Part shown: in pieces, positions 1 through 4,842 of the stretch
How the letters are laid out: each line of letters begins with the position of its first letter
Position numbering within the stretch: the stretch's first letter is position 1
From: Candidatus Gastranaerophilales bacterium
GTDB taxonomy: Bacteria > Cyanobacteriota > Vampirovibrionia > Gastranaerophilales > Gastranaerophilaceae
Reading direction: 5' to 3'
Assembly: GCA_900770525.1 (NCBI GenBank)
Contig: CAAHDT010000004.1
Span: 1 to 6,226, forward strand
DNA length: 6,226 nucleotides
Program-made: the position numbers and the translations under genes
Notes under the pieces: generated by a model
The model's database searches: none
What the model was told of the DNA's origin: nothing
Seen by the model: the letters and a program-made list of their open reading frames with translations, nothing else

Positions 1-1016
1 CTTTTACTTTAGCAGAGGTATTAATCACCCTTGGCATAGTGGGCGTGGTTGCAGCACTTACACTACCTGCATTGTTAACCAATGTTCAAGCAAAAATCAG
101 GGCGGAACAAATCCGTTCAGCGAAGTATAAGTTCTCTTTAGCAACCGAAAAGATGGCACGCCTTAACTTAATAGGACCTTACGATAGTACAGACGCCTTT
201 GTGGACGAATTACAAAAACACTTGAAAATCTCAAAAAGGTGTAACGCAAGCAACCTACGTGGTTGTTGGCCTTACGAAACAGTAGATTTGGGGAACGGTA
301 AGACTTGGAAAATAGGAGAAACGAAAACCGGAGCTGAACTCGGGATGACGACAGACGCAAATAATGATTATTCAAGTGATAATGTCGGTATCGTTACTGC
401 TGACGGTACTCCGATGATATTGAGTTATAACAAAAAGTGTCCTGCATTGGATTCGTTAGAAAAATTGGCGTGGGCAACAGTTGACAATAAGCCCGAATCA
501 AACGCATCAGCAGATTGCGTGGCATCCGTATTTGAGATAAATGGTACAGGCAAACCAAACAAATTGAGCAATGATGTAATTTTATTCAATGCTAAAAAGT
601 TGGGGAGTGCATGTGCATTTGAAGTTGACGGTATCTGTTTCTCTGCTCCTTATCAACCAACAAAGCCAATGACAAAAGCAGAATGTGAAGCAGAAAAGAA
701 AACACTAGGAATAGATTTTTGTTCTCCATGGCAGGATTATTGGGGTGCAGGGGTAAGACATTGTGGTGGCGTTAGTAAGGTTGCAGGAACTGGTGATTTG
801 GCAAAGCTGGCGGATACATTGTATAAAGATGGGAAACTAGATTCAGGTGCTGCAGTTGCATTGGGAATATCTGGAACTGGGATTACTTTCTATACTGCAG
901 CGACTTCTTCTTCTTCAACAGTTTGGGGGTATAGTTTTGGACTTACAAGCAGGCGTGCTGTTTCTGGGCTAAACCGTGACAAGACCGGTAGACCTGTTAT
1001 CTGTAGAGGGAATTAG
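1..1016 (+). CDS. Prepilin-like protein (type IV pilin/pseudopilin N-terminus), 5'-truncated
   Basis: The reading frame is open from the window edge; the first full codon is nt 3. The visible protein begins FTLAEVLITLG, which is the prepilin peptidase site plus the hydrophobic N-terminal helix. Numbering from that Phe as mature residue 1, Glu5 is the conserved pilin glutamate. Only the short positively charged leader and the start codon are missing. The visible part has 337 residues. Residues 136-143 read ADGTPMIL and 177-196 hold an F-E-I-N-G-x3-PN-x3-D-V-I-L-F element also found in the neighbouring prepilin. A C-terminal part starts near DYWGAGVRHCGG (245-256), continues with a leucine/alanine-rich helix and ends in CRGN. 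It resembles DUF1566/C-type-lectin-like ends, but that similarity is weak and from memory. It has several cysteines, consistent with export. The protein is probably a surface or minor pilin subunit; its ligand is unknown. It converges on the second prepilin gene. Confidence 0.85.
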   Translation, partial: FTLAEVLITLGIVGVVAALTLPALLTNVQAKIRAEQIRSAKYKFSLATEKMARLNLIGPYDSTDAFVDELQKHLKISKRCNASNLRGCWPYETVDLGNGKTWKIGETKTGAELGMTTDANNDYSSDNVGIVTADGTPMILSYNKKCPALDSLEKLAWATVDNKPESNASADCVASVFEINGTGKPNKLSNDVILFNAKKLGSACAFEVDGICFSAPYQPTKPMTKAECEAEKKTLGIDFCSPWQDYWGAGVRHCGGVSKVAGTGDLAKLADTLYKDGKLDSGAAVALGISGTGITFYTAATSSSSTVWGYSFGLTSRRAVSGLNRDKTGRPVICRGN

Positions 1017-1034
1017 AATTATATAAATAAGATG

Positions 1035-1056
1035 AGGTGCGCAATTATGCGCACCT
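1035..1056. terminator. Hairpin between convergent prepilin genes
   Basis: A perfect 9-bp stem AGGTGCGCA / TGCGCACCT encloses the 4-nt loop ATTA. It lies 18 nt after the stop of the plus-strand prepilin gene and 34 nt beyond the stop of the minus-strand one. The flanks are AT-rich but lack a clean T-run on either side, so it may be a bidirectional terminator of modest strength or a 3'-end stabilising hairpin. Confidence 0.65.
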
Positions 1057-1090
1057 TCAATATATTATGTTCAAAATATTTATCCAAATA

Positions 1091-1795
1091 TTACTTCAGC
1101 TTATACGGATAATCTTTTTTAAATTCCCAACCGTCTATGAACAGTAATGCCGCACAATAATAATTTTGGGTCGCACATTTCTCTACAAACCAATCTCGGT
1201 CGTTAGTTCTTTCCCGTTGGGTAACATATGGTGTAAAACATTGCCCTTTGAGAAAGCTGTTCTCTTTGTTGCAATATACAAAATTAAACTGGTCTACCCC
1301 TTTTTCGTTTGGCGGATTTGAACCATTGACATCAAATAAAATGTCAAAACAACTACCTGTTTTAAGATACATTGCAGAACCGTCAGGGAATTTTACTCCT
1401 GGAGCTTTAATGTTTAAGCCCAAAGTCATTGTTTCCCATTTGAAATTATCAACTTTTTCGCCTTTTACATACGGGATAATATACTTATCCAAAAAAGCAG
1501 AAGCTTTGTCTGAACTTTCTTGAGCATATTGGTCTTTTTCTTCTTGTTCAGACTCTTCACCATTTGACAATGCTCCCATTTTTTCATAATCCCAATATTC
1601 ACAAGGTCCATTATCTAACTCAGACATTTTAATTGTCTGGTTCATTGTTGAATAGAACTTTTTTAATCTTGCTGAATACTCTGATGTTTTTGTCTTAACT
1701 AATAGCGCAGGTAACGTTAATGCCGCGACTACACCGATTATGCCGAGGGTTATGAGAACCTCGGCTAATGTAAAGGCTGAGCGTTTCTGCTTCAT
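1091..1795 (-). CDS. Prepilin-like protein (type IV pilin/pseudopilin family)
   Basis: The protein has 234 residues from the ATG at 1795. A basic leader MKQKRSA is followed by FTLAEVLITLG and a hydrophobic helix, so cleavage is expected between Ala7 and Phe8, with Ala rather than the usual Gly at -1. Glu at mature position 5 is present. The soluble part has an acidic low-complexity stretch (about 75-95). A FPDGSAMYL segment (136-144) precedes FDVNGSNPPN and DQFNF (154-172), a loop shared with the other prepilin here. Six Cys residues are at 65, 150, 175, 186, 207 and 214. The end, CAALLFIDGWEFKKDYP, recalls a tail I remember from prepilins of gut Melainabacteria. The 1795 start has GAGG 7 nt upstream. 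The frame stays open to another ATG at 1936, which has its own AGAGGA and would add 47 residues, partly encoded by a palindromic repeat. I prefer 1795 because it gives a normal short leader. The protein is probably an exported filament subunit or pseudopilin; its exact role is unknown. Confidence 0.87.
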   Translation of the reverse strand: MKQKRSAFTLAEVLITLGIIGVVAALTLPALLVKTKTSEYSARLKKFYSTMNQTIKMSELDNGPCEYWDYEKMGALSNGEESEQEEKDQYAQESSDKASAFLDKYIIPYVKGEKVDNFKWETMTLGLNIKAPGVKFPDGSAMYLKTGSCFDILFDVNGSNPPNEKGVDQFNFVYCNKENSFLKGQCFTPYVTQRERTNDRDWFVEKCATQNYYCAALLFIDGWEFKKDYPYKLK

Positions 1796-1798
1796 TCT

Positions 1799-1810
1799 AC
1801 GCCCTCGCGT
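1799..1810 (-). promoter_or_regulatory. Ribosome binding site of the prepilin gene, inside a small hairpin
   Basis: On the minus strand the sequence reads ACGC-GAGG-GCGT. A 4-bp GC-rich stem displays the Shine-Dalgarno core GAGG in its tetraloop, with 7 nt from GAGG to the ATG at 1795. It decides the favoured start of this gene. Whether the hairpin forms in the mRNA is an inference. Confidence 0.5.
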
Positions 1811-1875
1811 GAAACGGCAAAAATCAGACGTCATTCCGAACTTGTTTCGGAATCTAGCCACTGAGGAGATTTCAC
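1809..1875. repeat. Dispersed palindromic repeat, copy A
   Basis: The core is an 8-bp inverted repeat, ATTCCGAA (1833-1840) and TTCGGAAT (1846-1853), around the loop CTTGT. It is preceded by ACGTC and followed by CTAGCCAC. An outer GTGAAA (1809-1814) / TTTCAC (1870-1875) pair may mark the element ends. A second copy with the same ACGTCAT and ATCTAGCCAC borders lies at 6154-6226. The type resembles small non-autonomous palindromic elements known in several bacterial groups. Here it sits in the leader of the minus-strand prepilin gene, between its promoter and its preferred start. Confidence 0.75.
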
Positions 1876-1991
1876 CGTGGTCGTTTTGTGTTTCGAATTC
1901 CTTGTTTGTTCTTTGTTGGTTTGGATATGTATTCATAGGTTCCTCTTATATACTTATATTCATCTTCATATACTTTATGTCTAATAAAAGA

Positions 1992-2020
1992 ATTTTAGTA
2001 TATCGATTATTAAAAGTCAA
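1992..2020 (-). promoter_or_regulatory. Sigma-70-type promoter of the minus-strand prepilin gene
   Basis: On the minus strand TTGACT (2020-2015, 5 of 6 consensus) is 17 nt from TAAAAT (1997-1992, 5 of 6). The start of transcription would be near 1985. This gives a leader of about 190 nt to the ATG at 1795, or about 49 nt to the ATG at 1936. The -35 box is only 17 nt from the start codon of the divergent XRE gene, so the two genes cannot be read independently at this point. Confidence 0.6.
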
Positions 2021-2037
2021 TCTATTAAAATTAAAAA

Positions 2038-2256
2038 ATGGAACAAGAAGATTTATTAAAACTTGGGTATAAAATTAAATACGAACGAAACAAGCGTAAA
2101 ATTTCGCAGTTTGATTTATCGTTGAAAACAGGGTTGACCACACGTTCATTGAGTCGTATTGAGTGTGGTACAAATGACCCAAAGTATTCTACATTAGTTA
2201 AAATTTCAAATGCTTTAGAGATGGATTTAAAAGATTTGTTGGATTTTAAATTGTGA
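2038..2256 (+). CDS. Small XRE-family helix-turn-helix regulator
   Basis: A 72-residue protein made almost entirely of one HTH_3/Cro-CI type domain. Residues 8-23 (KLGYKIKYERNKRKIS) form the first helix. SQFDLSLKTGL is the second helix, TTRSLSRIECG the recognition helix, and a segment resembling P-x2-T-L-x-K-I-x-x-A-L is followed by DLKDLL. There is no extra sensor or toxin-like domain, so it should act as a DNA-binding repressor or activator, probably as a dimer. The upstream AT-rich stretch has no clear Shine-Dalgarno, suggesting low expression. It is divergent from the prepilin gene, whose promoter overlaps its leader, which suggests autoregulation plus control of that gene. It could also be the regulator of the two small genes downstream. 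Confidence 0.88.
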   Translation: MEQEDLLKLGYKIKYERNKRKISQFDLSLKTGLTTRSLSRIECGTNDPKYSTLVKISNALEMDLKDLLDFKL

Positions 2257-2271
2257 TTTGGATATTAGTGT

Positions 2272-2300
2272 TTGAGTTGAATTTGAGCGATTTGTAAAAT
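2272..2300 (+). promoter_or_regulatory. Candidate promoter for the 2389 small gene
   Basis: TTGAGT (2272-2277, 4 of 6) is 17 nt from TAAAAT (2295-2300, 5 of 6), predicting transcription from about 2307. The 133-nt gap after the XRE gene and this promoter suggest that the small genes need not depend on XRE transcription. Confidence 0.5.
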
Positions 2301-2310
2301 TATGTAACAA

Positions 2311-2383
2311 ACTCCTTTAAAAGTTTAAAGTTTTCTTGAAGATGAGCCGATTACTTTTATGTACTTAGAAGTCTAAAAGGAGT
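2311..2383 (+). promoter_or_regulatory. Leader with ribosome-binding-site-masking potential
   Basis: ACTCCTTT (2311-2318) is perfectly complementary to AAAGGAGT (2376-2383), which contains the Shine-Dalgarno of the gene starting at 2389. A competing local hairpin can form between CTTTTA (2354-2359) and TAAAAG (2374-2379), with ACT/AGT pairing inside its loop. A third weak element, CTTTAA-AAGT-TTAAAG (2314-2329) followed by TTTTCTT, overlaps the first arm. Alternative pairings of this kind are typical of translational switches, but AT-rich sequence makes such matches easier by chance. Confidence 0.4.
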
Positions 2384-2388
2384 GTGTT

Positions 2389-2598
2389 ATGAAAGACAAA
2401 AAAATTCTTGATACAGATGAAATGATGGTTGATTATGCAGAGATGACAAGTTTTAACTTCAATTCTTTGAGCTACAAACAAATGTGTGAATTGCATAAGA
2501 TTACCGATAGCGAGTACGAAGAAAAACCTATTCCGTTCAAATACGGTAAATTTGATTTGGTCGATTTGTTCCATTCATTTATTACACAAAAAGATTAG
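2389..2598 (+). CDS. Small hypothetical protein (69 aa)
   Basis: The protein has 69 residues and I do not recognise the family. It begins MKDKKILDTDEMM, is rich in Asp, Glu and Lys, and ends FDLVDLFHSFITQKD. It has no signal peptide, membrane segment or cysteine motif; the single Cys is at 33 (QMCELHK). It is likely cytoplasmic and mostly helical. The start is well supported by AAGGAG (2378-2382 region) 6 nt before the ATG, one of the strongest ribosome binding sites in the window. The next small gene begins 27 nt after its stop with no terminator between, so the two probably form an operon. The strong binding site, clean frame and dedicated promoter argue for a real gene; the function is unknown. 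Confidence 0.7.
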   Translation: MKDKKILDTDEMMVDYAEMTSFNFNSLSYKQMCELHKITDSEYEEKPIPFKYGKFDLVDLFHSFITQKD

Positions 2599-2625
2599 GG
2601 TACAAACATTGAGGGCTCGTTGATT

Positions 2626-2847
2626 ATGGATATGAAAGATATATTTGAAAACGGGTGTTTTTCGCCCGACTGGATTGAAAAAAGCGTTGAAACAGAGGTT
2701 GAACCTCCGGTGCCACAGCGCAAGGAGTTAAGCGTTCTGTTAAGTGAATTAGAGGATATAAAGAATAATATTGAAAACCTAGAGGCAAAGCAGTGGTATT
2801 TGGCAAAACTAATAAAATACCATAACGAAGGCTTTGCAAGAACATAA
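2626..2847 (+). CDS. Small hypothetical protein with C-terminal coiled coil (73 aa)
   Basis: The protein has 73 residues from the ATG at 2626, with GAGGG at 2611-2615 upstream. A TTG at 2620 and an ATG at 2632 are alternatives in the same frame. The first part, MDMKDIFENGCFSPDW, is followed by a short acidic and proline-containing linker (EVEPPVPQ). Residues about 32-66 (from KELSVLLSELEDI on) have leucine/isoleucine spacing and alternating charges of an amphipathic coiled coil. This suggests self-association or binding to another helical protein. It is the second gene of the unit starting at 2389 and is followed by a terminator hairpin. I recognise no family; no membrane or export signal is visible. 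Confidence 0.68.
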   Translation: MDMKDIFENGCFSPDWIEKSVETEVEPPVPQRKELSVLLSELEDIKNNIENLEAKQWYLAKLIKYHNEGFART

Positions 2848-2906
2848 CCTCCTGTTAAGGATGGCTGCCGAGATTTGGGATAGTAAATCAAATAGAGTAA
2901 TTAAAT

Positions 2907-2940
2907 CTCCGTCTGATATTTTGTATTAGGCGGAGTAATT
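2907..2940 (+). terminator. Intrinsic terminator after the small-gene pair
   Basis: A 12-bp stem, CTCCGTCTGATA (2907-2918) with TATTAGGCGGAG (2924-2935), has two G-U wobbles and a 5-nt loop. TAATTTTG follows. It lies 60 nt beyond the stop at 2847 and upstream of the uppS promoter, separating the two transcription units. The U-tract is short, so termination may be partial. The rest of 2848-3039 holds only this hairpin and the uppS promoter. Confidence 0.65.
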
Positions 2941-2979
2941 TTGTGTAAATTTTATAATGGTGTGTTTTTTCGTTTTTTC

Positions 2980-3007
2980 TTGTCTTTTATTTTGGTTTGG
3001 GTATAAT
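2980..3007 (+). promoter_or_regulatory. Promoter of the uppS-XTPase operon
   Basis: TTGTCT (2980-2985, 4 of 6) is 16 nt from a perfect TATAAT (3002-3007), preceded by GGG. Transcription would start near 3014, giving a leader of about 26 nt before the ATG at 3040. A second TATAAT at 2953-2958 lacks a good -35 box and may be an auxiliary site. Confidence 0.65.
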
Positions 3008-3039
3008 TATAAGCGGGTTAGATAAGAACGGAATATAGA

Positions 3040-3780
3040 ATGGCAGTTCAGACACTAGATGAAAAAACGATTGGTTATGTAAAAGATACAAGTTTGCAAC
3101 ATGTTGCAATTATTATGGACGGAAATCGCCGCTGGGCAAAGGAAAGAAATTTGCCATCAGCATTTGGGCATAAGAAGGGCGTAGATTCTTTGAAGGCTAC
3201 AATGCGGGCTTGTGACGATTTTGGAATTAAATATTTGACGGTTTATGCTTTTTCTACCGAAAATTGGAACAGAAAAAAAGAAGAAGTTGATTTTTTGATG
3301 GATTTGCTTGGGCAAACTATTAAAAACGAATTAAAAGAAATGCACGAAAATGGCGTTGTGATTAATTTTATTGGAGATTTGACAAAATTAAATCCAAAAT
3401 TGCAAGATATTCTTGCAAATGCGGTTGAAGTTACCAAGAACAACACAGGAGTTCGGCTGCAAATAGCGTTTAACTATGGGGCAAGAGATGAGATTGTGCA
3501 TGCAGTAAAGGAAATTGCTCATCAGGTTAAAAAGGGAAATCTTAAAATAGAAGATATTTGTGAAGAAACAATTTCCAATAACATTTATACAAAAAATATT
3601 CCGGATCCTGATTTGTTGATTAGAACAGGTGGGGAGATGAGGGTTTCAAACTATTTGTTGTGGCAGATTGCGTATTCTGAATTCGTTGTGACAAAAAAGT
3701 TGTGGCCTGATTTTGATAAGTCTGCTTTGGCAGAAGCAGTTGAAGAGTTCCATAATCGTCAACGCCGTTACGGAAAGTAG
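3040..3780 (+). CDS. uppS: Undecaprenyl diphosphate synthase (cis-isoprenyl transferase)
   Basis: A 246-residue protein of full family length. UppS extends farnesyl diphosphate with eight isopentenyl units in cis to give the C55 carrier lipid for peptidoglycan and other wall polymers; it acts at the cytoplasmic face of the membrane. All signature motifs are present. HVAIIMDGNRRWA (21-33) contains the catalytic Asp27 of the DGNRRW loop. FGHKKG spans 42-47, TVYAFSTENW spans 67-76, and FNYGARDEI spans 144-152. DPDLLIRTGGEMRVSNYLLW (189-208) supplies Arg195 and Arg201 for diphosphate binding. Glu214 in YSEF matches the Mg2+-binding glutamate near position 213 in the E. coli enzyme. The ribosome binding site is weak (GGA about 7 nt upstream), but the ATG fits the family N-terminus and a good promoter lies just ahead. 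The next gene starts 4 nt after the stop, so they are co-transcribed. The identification is secure. Confidence 0.97.
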   Translation: MAVQTLDEKTIGYVKDTSLQHVAIIMDGNRRWAKERNLPSAFGHKKGVDSLKATMRACDDFGIKYLTVYAFSTENWNRKKEEVDFLMDLLGQTIKNELKEMHENGVVINFIGDLTKLNPKLQDILANAVEVTKNNTGVRLQIAFNYGARDEIVHAVKEIAHQVKKGNLKIEDICEETISNNIYTKNIPDPDLLIRTGGEMRVSNYLLWQIAYSEFVVTKKLWPDFDKSALAEAVEEFHNRQRRYGK

Positions 3781-3784
3781 AGAT

Positions 3785-4375
3785 ATGAAGATAGTTTTTG
3801 CGACATCAAACCAACATAAACTTAAAGAACTGAACGAGATAGCTAAGACTTTTGGAATTTCTGATGTGGAATTTATTTTACCACCGGAAGGTTTTGACCC
3901 TGTTGAAGATGGGGTAACTTTTGAAGAAAATTCACTTATCAAAGCAAGAGAGGCTGCAAAATTAACAGGCATGATGGCTTTGGCGGATGATTCCGGTTTG
4001 TGTGTTGAATGTTTGGATGGCGCTCCGGGGATATATTCCGCACGCTATGCAGATACTCCGCAAGCAAGGATTGATAAGCTTTTAGCTGCTGTTAAACCGT
4101 TTGAAAATAAGGTTGCAAAATTTGTTTGCGCAATGACACTTGTTGATAAAAACGGTGATGTTTTGTTTGCTGATAGGGGCGAATGCTTAGGAAAAATTGC
4201 TGAAAAACAAGCTGGTTGTCATGGGTTTGGCTATGATCCGATATTTTTGGTGAACGGAAAAGATGGACAGACTATGGCAGAATTAACGGATGACGAAAAG
4301 AATTCTATATCTCACCGTGGTACCGCGTTGAGAAAGGTTTTGGAGTTTATTGACTTGCGTAAAAGTAACAGATAG
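3785..4375 (+). CDS. rdgB: XTP/dITP diphosphatase (RdgB/HAM1 family house-cleaning NTPase)
   Basis: A 196-residue protein of normal family length. The family hydrolyses XTP, dITP and ITP to monophosphates plus diphosphate, keeping deaminated purines out of DNA and RNA. The N-terminus MKIVFATSNQHKLKE carries the (T/S)xNxxK nucleotide-binding motif (8-12). EENSLIKAREA (47-57), ALADDSGLCVECL (65-77, with the metal-binding Asp68 and Asp69), GAPGIYSARYA (79-89), GFGYDPIF (147-154) and SHRGTAL (176-182) are the remaining family blocks. The ATG at 3785 is chosen because the motif must lie within the first dozen residues; an in-frame extension back to 3713 would overlap uppS by 68 nt and add non-homologous residues. 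The ribosome binding site GGAAAG lies inside the last codons of uppS, consistent with translational coupling. Convergent with the minus-strand gene ending at 4399; I saw no convincing terminator in the 23-nt gap. Confidence 0.96.
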   Translation: MKIVFATSNQHKLKELNEIAKTFGISDVEFILPPEGFDPVEDGVTFEENSLIKAREAAKLTGMMALADDSGLCVECLDGAPGIYSARYADTPQARIDKLLAAVKPFENKVAKFVCAMTLVDKNGDVLFADRGECLGKIAEKQAGCHGFGYDPIFLVNGKDGQTMAELTDDEKNSISHRGTALRKVLEFIDLRKSNR

Positions 4376-4398
4376 GTTATAACAAACAGCCCGAGTTT

Positions 4399-4767
4399 TT
4401 ATTTTGTAATACTTTCTGTTTCCATGAACATGACCATATAGAAATCTGAACTGGTTAGAGTTGGATTTTTCTTCATAAATTTTTTGACATCAAATTTTTC
4501 AAGCCATTTATCTGCTTTTTTTAGAATTTTTTCATCATTTTCATGTTCATTTTTAATGTTGTTGATGTAATTTCTTACCATATAAATAATGTCATCTTCT
4601 GTCAAAAGCGGTAGTCCGCCAATTCTTACTTCGTCTTGTTCTTCTTCCTCGAGAAGTTTTCTTTCTTTTTGTTGCTGTTCTTGTTTGCGTTCTTGATGTC
4701 CGTTAGTGTCTGAAGATGTAGAAGATTCAATTCGCCGTCCGAACGGGTTGTTTACTGCATTAAACAT
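4399..4767 (-). CDS. Hypothetical charged protein with disordered N-terminus (122 aa)
   Basis: I do not recognise the family. The protein opens with MFNAVNNPFGRR, then a Ser/Thr and Gln/Glu/Lys-rich segment (about 14-48) that should be disordered or extended helix, ending in an acidic run (EEEEQDEV). From about 56 it looks like a compact helical domain: TEDDIIYMVRNYINNIKNEH, a KKADKWLEKFDVKKFMKKNP stretch, and a final DFYMVMFMETESI helix. No signal peptide or membrane segment is visible, so it is cytoplasmic. The start is supported by AGAGG 5-6 nt upstream. It lies 75 nt downstream of the DUF2971 gene on the same strand, with no clear promoter or terminator between, so read-through from that gene is possible. 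The small ordered C-terminal domain suggests a lineage-specific conserved protein, not a spurious frame. Confidence 0.72.
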   Translation of the reverse strand: MFNAVNNPFGRRIESSTSSDTNGHQERKQEQQQKERKLLEEEEQDEVRIGGLPLLTEDDIIYMVRNYINNIKNEHENDEKILKKADKWLEKFDVKKFMKKNPTLTSSDFYMVMFMETESITK

Positions 4768-4842
4768 ATGTGCCTCTTTCTTTCACTAAAAGTAACCAGA
4801 TTTATTTACGGTATGTTTGTGATATTTCTTTAATTTTTTAGA

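Noticed and set aside
850..1016. Prepilin C-terminus as a target of a diversity-generating retroelement
   Set aside because: No reverse transcriptase or template repeat is in the window, and the codons near the C-terminus are not enriched in AAC-type adenine-rich codons.
1740..2072. Plus-strand open frame of 110 codons opposite the prepilin leader
   Set aside because: It is antisense to the prepilin N-terminus and the repeat, contains the VIPNLFRNL string typical of translated palindromic repeats, overlaps the XRE start and has no family features.
2595..2891. Minus-strand open frames opposite the 73-aa gene
   Set aside because: Two overlapping antisense frames have no supporting ribosome binding site; the plus-strand frame has an upstream GAGGG and is bracketed by a gene and a terminator.
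2848..3039. tRNA, riboswitch or other structured RNA in the longest gene-free gap of the middle region
   Set aside because: Only the terminator hairpin and the uppS promoter can be supported; no cloverleaf or known aptamer core was found.
3713..3784. Upstream in-frame extension of the XTP/dITP diphosphatase
   Set aside because: It overlaps uppS by 68 nt, and the family motif requires the start at 3785.
4376..4403. Possible terminator after the XTP/dITP diphosphatase gene
   Set aside because: There is a T-rich run and an 8-bp palindrome GTTATAAC, but no stable GC-containing hairpin immediately before the T-run.
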